Origin: Prevotella sp. CAG:1058
Lineage (GTDB): Bacteria; Bacteroidota; Bacteroidia; Bacteroidales; Bacteroidaceae
NCBI GenBank assembly: GCA_000433175.1
Contig: HF986654.1
Location: 1 to 46,418, forward strand
Direction: 5' to 3'
Length of the DNA stretch: 46,418 bases
Shown here: positions 44,212 to 46,418 of the stretch, in pieces
Layout: every line of letters starts with the position of its first letter
How positions within the stretch are numbered: position 1 is the stretch's first letter
Program-made: the position numbers and the translations under genes
The notes under the pieces: model-generated
Database searches by the model: none
What the model was told of the DNA's origin: nothing
What the model saw: the letters and a program-made list of their open reading frames with translations, nothing else

Positions 44212-45369
44212 ATGGGATTTTTAGATTTCATATCAAGTAACTTCAACGAGTTCCTCACATACACCGGCTTTGCCAACGCCGAGACGGGGAACATAATAAT
44301 GATCATCGCCGGCGCATTCTTCATCTGGCTGGCCATTAAGAAAGACTTCGAGCCTCTGTTGCTCGTACCGATCGGACTCGGTATAATATTAGGCAACATT
44401 CCTTTCCGTGCCGATGCAGGACTTGAAATCGGACTATACGAAGACAACTCAGTGCTCAACATATTCTACCAAGGCGTACGCCAGGGTTGGTATCCTCCAT
44501 TGGTATTCCTTGGTATCGGAGCCATGACCGACTTCTCTGCACTTATCAGCAACCCAAAACTTATACTTATTGGTGCTGCCGCACAGTTCGGCATCTTCGG
44601 AGCATACATGATTGCTTTGGCTCTCGGCTTTGAGCCTAGCCAGGCTGCCGGTATAGCAATAATCGGAGGAGCAGACGGTCCTACAGCCATCTTCCTGTCG
44701 TCAAAGCTCTGCCCCAACCTCATGGGTGCCATTGCAGTGTGCGCATACTCGTACATGGCCCTCGTACCGGTCATCCAGCCGCCGTTGATGCGCCTGCTCA
44801 CAACCAAGAACGAGCGTCTCATCCGAATGAAACCGGCACGCCATGTCAGCCAGACAGAGCGTATCCTCTTCCCAATAATCGGACTTTTACTCACAACGTT
44901 CATAGTACCTTCAGGCTTACCGTTGCTTGGCATGCTGTTCTTCGGTAATTTGCTGAAAGAATCAGGCAAGACAACACGTTTGGCAAAAACAGCAGGAAGC
45001 GCACTTAACGACATTATAGTAATGCTTCTCGGACTTACAGTTGGTTGCTCTACACAGGCAAGCGAGTTCCTGACACTCAAGACCATATACATTTTCTTAC
45101 TCGGTGCAATGGCATTCATCATAGCCACAACATCAGGCGTACTGTTTGTCAAGATAATGAATCTTTTCTTGCCAAAGTCAAAGAAGATCAACCCGCTTAT
45201 CGGTAATGCCGGTGTAAGTGCCGTACCGATGAGCGCCCGAATATCAAATAACATCGGTCTTGAATACGACCGCCACAACTTCCTTCTGATGCACGCCATG
45301 GGACCAAATGTAGCCGGAGTTATCGGCTCGGCCGTGGCAGCAGGAGCCTTGCTCGGTTTCATGTCATAA
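44212..45369 (+). CDS. mmdB: Sodium-pumping decarboxylase, beta subunit
   Basis: A 385-residue membrane protein with about nine to eleven helices that decarboxylates carboxybiotin and exports Na+. It has the family GIGAMTDFSALI (101-112) and the essential Asp in IGGADGPTAIF (Asp155), plus the C-terminal NAGVSAVPMSARISNNIG and MHAMGPNVAGVIGSAVAAGALL, which carry polar residues of the Na+ path. OadB, MmdB and GcdB are alike at this level; methylmalonyl-CoA is preferred because of mutAB nearby. It is 110 bp after the biotin carrier gene. Confidence 0.95.
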   Translation: MGFLDFISSNFNEFLTYTGFANAETGNIIMIIAGAFFIWLAIKKDFEPLLLVPIGLGIILGNIPFRADAGLEIGLYEDNSVLNIFYQGVRQGWYPPLVFLGIGAMTDFSALISNPKLILIGAAAQFGIFGAYMIALALGFEPSQAAGIAIIGGADGPTAIFLSSKLCPNLMGAIAVCAYSYMALVPVIQPPLMRLLTTKNERLIRMKPARHVSQTERILFPIIGLLLTTFIVPSGLPLLGMLFFGNLLKESGKTTRLAKTAGSALNDIIVMLLGLTVGCSTQASEFLTLKTIYIFLLGAMAFIIATTSGVLFVKIMNLFLPKSKKINPLIGNAGVSAVPMSARISNNIGLEYDRHNFLLMHAMGPNVAGVIGSAVAAGALLGFMS

Positions 45370-45395
45370 GACAAATCCGAACACCATCTAACATC

Positions 45396-45463
45396 TCGCC
45401 GGATTACGTTTCATAAATTAAGGTTCAGAAACTATAAAGAAACCATGAAATGTAGTCCGGCGA
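45396..45463 (+). promoter_or_regulatory. Long hairpin between the decarboxylase operon and the LuxR gene
   Basis: TCGCCGGATTACGTTTCAT (45396-45414) pairs with 45445-45463 over 19 positions, 17 of them Watson-Crick and two G-U, with a 30-nt loop. No T-run follows. It could be a 3' stabiliser of the operon or a leader element of the regulator gene, 22 bp downstream. Confidence 0.5.
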
Positions 45464-45485
45464 AACTGATTATAAATATTGAGCA

Positions 45486-46079
45486 ATGAACCATGAACTA
45501 AGAATAGCGGTCATCCACCATGATACGCTTGCAGCCATCGGGCTCAGACAGATGCTGCAAGAAGTAATGCCCGTCGTAAGGATTGACACGTTTCTCTCGG
45601 CTAATGACGTACCGCAATCCGACGTCGACAAATACATTCACTATTTCGCATCAACAAACACAGTAACTGGAAACTTGCAATTTTTCGCCCGCAGACGTGG
45701 TAAGACAATTGTCTTATCAGCTTCCTCTGACGACCAACCCACATTTGCAGGATTCCATTGCCTGTGTACATCGGTACCGGAAAAGAAACTCGTACGCTCG
45801 CTGCTAGCCCTCGAGCAATCGGCACACTCACAAGGACGCCACCTTCCTCCTGTACCTCAAACCGAGCATGATAAAAAGTTGTCAGCGCGTGAAATAGAAG
45901 TCATGTCGCTCATTGTCAAAGGCTTTATCAACAAGGAAATAGGCAACATGCTGAACATAAGCCTCGCCACCGTCGTAACCCACCGCCGCAACATCATGGA
46001 CAAGCTCGGACTTAAAAGCGTTTCAGCACTTACAATTTATGCTGTAACAAGAGGTTATGTAGACATAGGTGAAATATGA
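45486..46079 (+). CDS. LuxR-type regulator with a degenerate receiver domain
   Basis: A 197-residue DNA-binding protein. The C-terminal LuxR/GerE helix-turn-helix (132-190) is intact: LSAREIEVMSLIVKGFINKE, then NISLATVVTHRRNIMDKLG. The N-terminal part (5-110) follows the receiver fold (RIAVIHHDTLAAIGLRQML), but the acidic pair is His11-His12 and the strand that should carry the phosphoacceptor reads YFASTNTV, with no Asp. It should therefore act without phosphorylation. It may regulate the decarboxylase operon upstream, or itself; this is inference from position. There is no sensor kinase next to it. Confidence 0.85.
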   Translation: MNHELRIAVIHHDTLAAIGLRQMLQEVMPVVRIDTFLSANDVPQSDVDKYIHYFASTNTVTGNLQFFARRRGKTIVLSASSDDQPTFAGFHCLCTSVPEKKLVRSLLALEQSAHSQGRHLPPVPQTEHDKKLSAREIEVMSLIVKGFINKEIGNMLNISLATVVTHRRNIMDKLGLKSVSALTIYAVTRGYVDIGEI

Positions 46080-46080
46080 A

Positions 46081-46125
46081 AAAGGCTAACAGCCGGCAGC
46101 ATTTGAACAGAAAACAGCCTTTGTC
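46081..46125 (+). terminator. Weak terminator after the LuxR-type gene
   Basis: AAAGGCT (46081-46087) pairs with AGCCTTT (46116-46122), and GTCT follows. The loop is 28 nt and the U-tract is short. Confidence 0.4.
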
Positions 46126-46220
46126 TATATCACTGAAAACATTACAGTCCGCCAGACCTCATTATAATGCAAGAAGCCAAGACGGACTGCAAAATGGAAA
46201 ATAGTAAGCACAAACAAGCA

Positions 46221-46418
46221 TCACTTGGCCCTAGACGGCACACCGGCACGTCCGCCTATATGACAATCACGCATCTCAACACCTATTGTATTGTCAAAGC
46301 TCAGGGCATTTTTTACATCGTCAATCCTGACACCAGAAAACAACACATTACTAATCGGGCGGGCCACGGTACCCTGCAACACAAGGGCAGAGTCAACTAG
46401 CAAGTGCAACATTACGGA
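46221..46418 (-). CDS. C-terminal fragment of a beta-helix protein, possibly GH28
   Basis: The last 65 codons of a gene that runs off the right edge on the minus strand; the stop is at 46221-46223. The rungs PISNVLFSGVRIDDV and KNALSFDNTIGVEMRDCHI are typical of right-handed beta-helices, and the style matches Bacteroidetes glycoside hydrolase family 28 (polygalacturonase-like) proteins. No catalytic residues are in the fragment, so the family is uncertain. Its outermost 34 bases are the right copy of the terminal inverted repeat. Confidence 0.5.
   Translation of the reverse strand, partial: SVMLHLLVDSALVLQGTVARPISNVLFSGVRIDDVKNALSFDNTIGVEMRDCHIGGRAGVPSRAK
46385..46418 (-). repeat. 34-bp terminal inverted repeat, right copy
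   Basis: The exact reverse complement of bases 2-35, ending at the last base of the window and lying inside the truncated beta-helix reading frame. See the left copy. Confidence 0.85.

Noticed and set aside
1..46418. Circular plasmid or phage with terminal overlap
   Set aside because: The end repeat is inverted, not direct, and the gene content is plain chromosomal housekeeping with no replication, packaging or mobilisation gene.
1..46418. CRISPR array, restriction, toxin-antitoxin or other defence cluster
   Set aside because: No regularly spaced direct repeats and no protein with nuclease, methyltransferase, Cas or toxin marks was found. The only regular repeat array is the 11-bp Pho-box set.
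1..46418. tRNA, tmRNA or rRNA genes
   Set aside because: No cloverleaf with a T-loop GGTTCGAATCC-type core and acceptor stem was seen; the few TTCGAA or TTCAAA hits lie inside coding genes.

Overview
The window reads as chromosomal DNA of an anaerobic Bacteroidales bacterium, most likely Prevotella-like. The support is: promoters of the Bacteroidetes type (TTTG, about 19 bp, TAnnTTTG) before several genes; a complex I operon with fused nuoCD and no nuoEFG; B12-dependent methylmalonyl-CoA mutase next to sodium-pump decarboxylase subunits (the succinate/propionate route); an ECF sigma/FecR pair; and a C-terminal tail of the Prevotella secreted-protein type. No rRNA, tRNA, CRISPR, integrase, transposase or phage gene was seen.

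Layout. 1-1.6 kb: a 34-bp terminal repeat, then an ECF sigma factor and FecR anti-sigma on the minus strand; their usual SusCD-type target would lie off the left edge. 1.8-4.8 kb: a two-domain secreted esterase and a beta-helix surface protein. 5.2-8.6 kb: a seven-gene minus-strand cluster (DUF169, YccF, thioredoxin, YjbQ, small unknown, FKBP, SDR). 9.1-19.3 kb: nuoA-B-CD-H-I-J-K-L-M-N on the minus strand, with a promoter before nuoA and a strong terminator after nuoN. 20-22.5 kb: an N-acetylglucosamine-kinase-like gene and radA. 22.8-25.9 kb: a solute-binding-like lipoprotein and a large TPR protein. 26.3-30.9 kb: secreted phospholipase D/cardiolipin-synthase-like protein, small beta-barrel protein, queC and pgk. 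31.2-36.1 kb: the phosphate regulon, pstS divergent from pstC-pstA-pstB-phoU, with 11-bp-period Pho-box arrays between them. 36.3-40.3 kb: mutA-mutB. 40.8-46.1 kb: a YidE/AspT-type transporter, an OadG-like protein fused to a lamin-tail domain, a biotin carrier, the decarboxylase beta subunit and a LuxR-type regulator. The right end cuts a beta-helix (possibly GH28) gene.

How it fits together. MutAB interconverts succinyl-CoA and R-methylmalonyl-CoA. The gamma-like, biotin and beta subunits belong to a membrane pump that decarboxylates an acid or acyl-CoA (methylmalonyl-CoA is the likely substrate) and exports Na+. The carboxyltransferase (mmdA) and epimerase are not in the window. The Nuo complex lacks its NADH-oxidising module and so must take electrons from another donor.

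I see no complete undescribed defence or mobile system. The points most worth a second look are the AAAAGG/CCTTTT palindromic intergenic repeat family at four loci, the Pho-box architecture, the PstS-like segment inside PstC, the lamin-tail/OadG fusion, a Cys/His insert in MutA, a promoter-terminator pair that may make a small RNA, and the identical inverted 34-bp sequence at both window ends.
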